Assembly: GCA_964388055.1 (NCBI GenBank) | Contig: CAYLXU010000008.1 | Location: 1-23,056 of the forward strand | From: CAYLXU01 sp964388055 | GTDB taxonomy: Bacteria; Patescibacteriota; Minisyncoccia; UBA6257; JACRHW01 | Direction: 5' to 3' | Length of the DNA: 23,056 nt | Shown here: positions 22,340-23,056 of the stretch, one piece after another | Position numbering within the stretch: position 1 is the first letter of the stretch | Layout of the letters: every line of letters starts with the position of its first letter | Made by a program: the position numbers and the translations under genes | The notes under the pieces: model-generated | Databases searched by the model: none | What the model was told of the DNA's origin: nothing | The model's input: only the letters and a program-made list of their open reading frames with translations

Positions 22340-22460
22340 GATACAAATTTTTAATTATCAATTTTAAATTTTCATTCAATTTTCAAAAAGTTAATTTTCA
22401 ATTAGAAATTCTAAAAATTGAAAATTCACTGAAAATTGGAAATTAGAAATTGAAAATTTA
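22340..22460. repeat. AT-rich palindromic repeat tract
   Basis: Between glyA and the oxidase gene. AATTTTCAATT (22393-22403) and AATTGAAAATT (22416-22426) are perfect 11-bp inverted repeats around an inner TAGAA-A-TTCTA palindrome, embedded in further TTTTCAATT and AATTTCTAATT words on both sides. It probably also serves as a weak, T-poor terminator region for glyA. Confidence 0.65.
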
Positions 22461-22465
22461 GGCTA

Positions 22466-23056
22466 TTACCGTATTGGGAACTTTTTGCAGAGCGTTTTTA
22501 CTTGGGGTAGAACATCTTTCTTCTCCACCAAAACTTCGTGAATGAGTTGTGCGATTTTCTGCATTTCCTTCTCTCTCATCCCCCTTGTCGTAAGAGCAGG
22601 AGTCCCAAGCCGAACACCAGATGGATCCATAGGGGAACGCGTATCATAAGGAATTGTGTTCTTATTTACAATTATACCATTTTTCTCGAGCGCATCGCTC
22701 GCATCCTTTCCACCGACACCATGTGCAAAGGTATCCACAAGAAGCAAGTGTGTATCAGTGCCGCCTGACACAACTCTCCATCCCAGCCTCTTTAGCTCTG
22801 CCGCCAACGTTTTTGCATTTAATACAACGGCTTTTGCATATGCCTTAAATGCTGGCTGAGCCGCCTCAAAAAGCGTGGTTGCAATTGAAGCTATGGCGTT
22901 CATGTGCGGACCGCCCTGTAGCCCTGGAAAAACCGCCCGATCAATTGCCTTCGCAAGATCTGACTTACAAAATATCATCGCCCCACGAGGGCCACGCAAC
23001 GTCTTGTGCGTTGTCGAAGTAACAACGTCTGCGTATACAAACGGACTCGAGAGAAC
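22466..23056 (-). CDS. glyA: Serine hydroxymethyltransferase, partial (N-terminus beyond right edge)
   Basis: The visible part is the last 196 codons; the gene enters from the right edge with no start in the window. The pyridoxal-phosphate site TSTTHKTLRGPRG is present, with the lysine that binds the cofactor, followed by GLQGGPHMNAIA, THLLLVD and RLGTPALTTRGM, all typical of SHMT. The enzyme converts serine plus tetrahydrofolate into glycine and methylene-THF, which FolD uses. Full-length SHMT has about 410-430 residues, so slightly over half is missing. The frame of the partial protein is unbroken. Confidence 0.95.
   Translation of the reverse strand, partial: VLSSPFVYADVVTSTTHKTLRGPRGAMIFCKSDLAKAIDRAVFPGLQGGPHMNAIASIATTLFEAAQPAFKAYAKAVVLNAKTLAAELKRLGWRVVSGGTDTHLLLVDTFAHGVGGKDASDALEKNGIIVNKNTIPYDTRSPMDPSGVRLGTPALTTRGMREKEMQKIAQLIHEVLVEKKDVLPQVKTLCKKFPIR

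Overview
The window most likely comes from a Candidate Phyla Radiation bacterium (Patescibacteria, Parcubacteria-like). This is an inference from gene content: a VirB4/TraG-like ATPase paired with a membrane protein that carries the 'FYIRTP...QIYAQYPDAEI' signature, a sigma-region-4 protein fused to a HARE-type helix-turn-helix, CxxC-x17-CxxC zinc ribbons, an Ig-like surface module of the 'FSANP...YNS...LTW' type, short AT-rich palindromic spacers, and compact housekeeping genes. All genes are on the minus strand except one small membrane-protein gene at 16648-16971. No CRISPR array, rRNA or transposase gene was seen, and no stretch over 300 bases lacks a gene.

Layout from left to right (transcription mostly runs right to left). 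1-730: 5' part of a secreted repeat protein. 868-1437: elongation factor P. 1588-4682: a two-gene conjugation-like machine (membrane protein plus ATPase). 4776-5840: a sigma4-HARE regulator with a near-consensus promoter and a perfect palindrome at its start site. 6030-8282: secD-secF. 8396-8468: tRNA-Lys(TTT). 8636-9315: two small zinc-ribbon proteins around a 124-bp palindromic element of unknown nature. 9484-13310: trmD, a PAP2 phosphatase and leuS. 13406-14733: two small membrane-anchored HExxH proteins, each with its own terminator. 14852-16523: overlapping folD-tatD. 16648-16971: the lone plus-strand gene, with a strong ribosome binding site. 17028-22280: a probable operon of FAD-linked oxidase, CaCA-type exchanger and P-type ATPase. 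22466 to the right edge: C-terminal half of glyA.

How the genes fit together: EF-P, LeuRS, TrmD and tRNA-Lys serve translation. SecDF would help export the surface repeat protein, the two zincins and other membrane proteins. GlyA and FolD belong to one-carbon folate metabolism. The exchanger and P-type ATPase look like a cation-homeostasis pair. The least explained parts are the two-gene ATPase machine with its zinc-ribbon tail, the same ribbon in a free-standing 62-residue protein, the regulator just upstream of the machine, the tandem zincins, the 124-bp palindromic element, and AT-rich repeat-like tracts in spacers and inside leuS. Intact promoters mostly read as TTGAC(T/G)-17-TATAAT-like, so ordinary sigma-70 recognition is probable.
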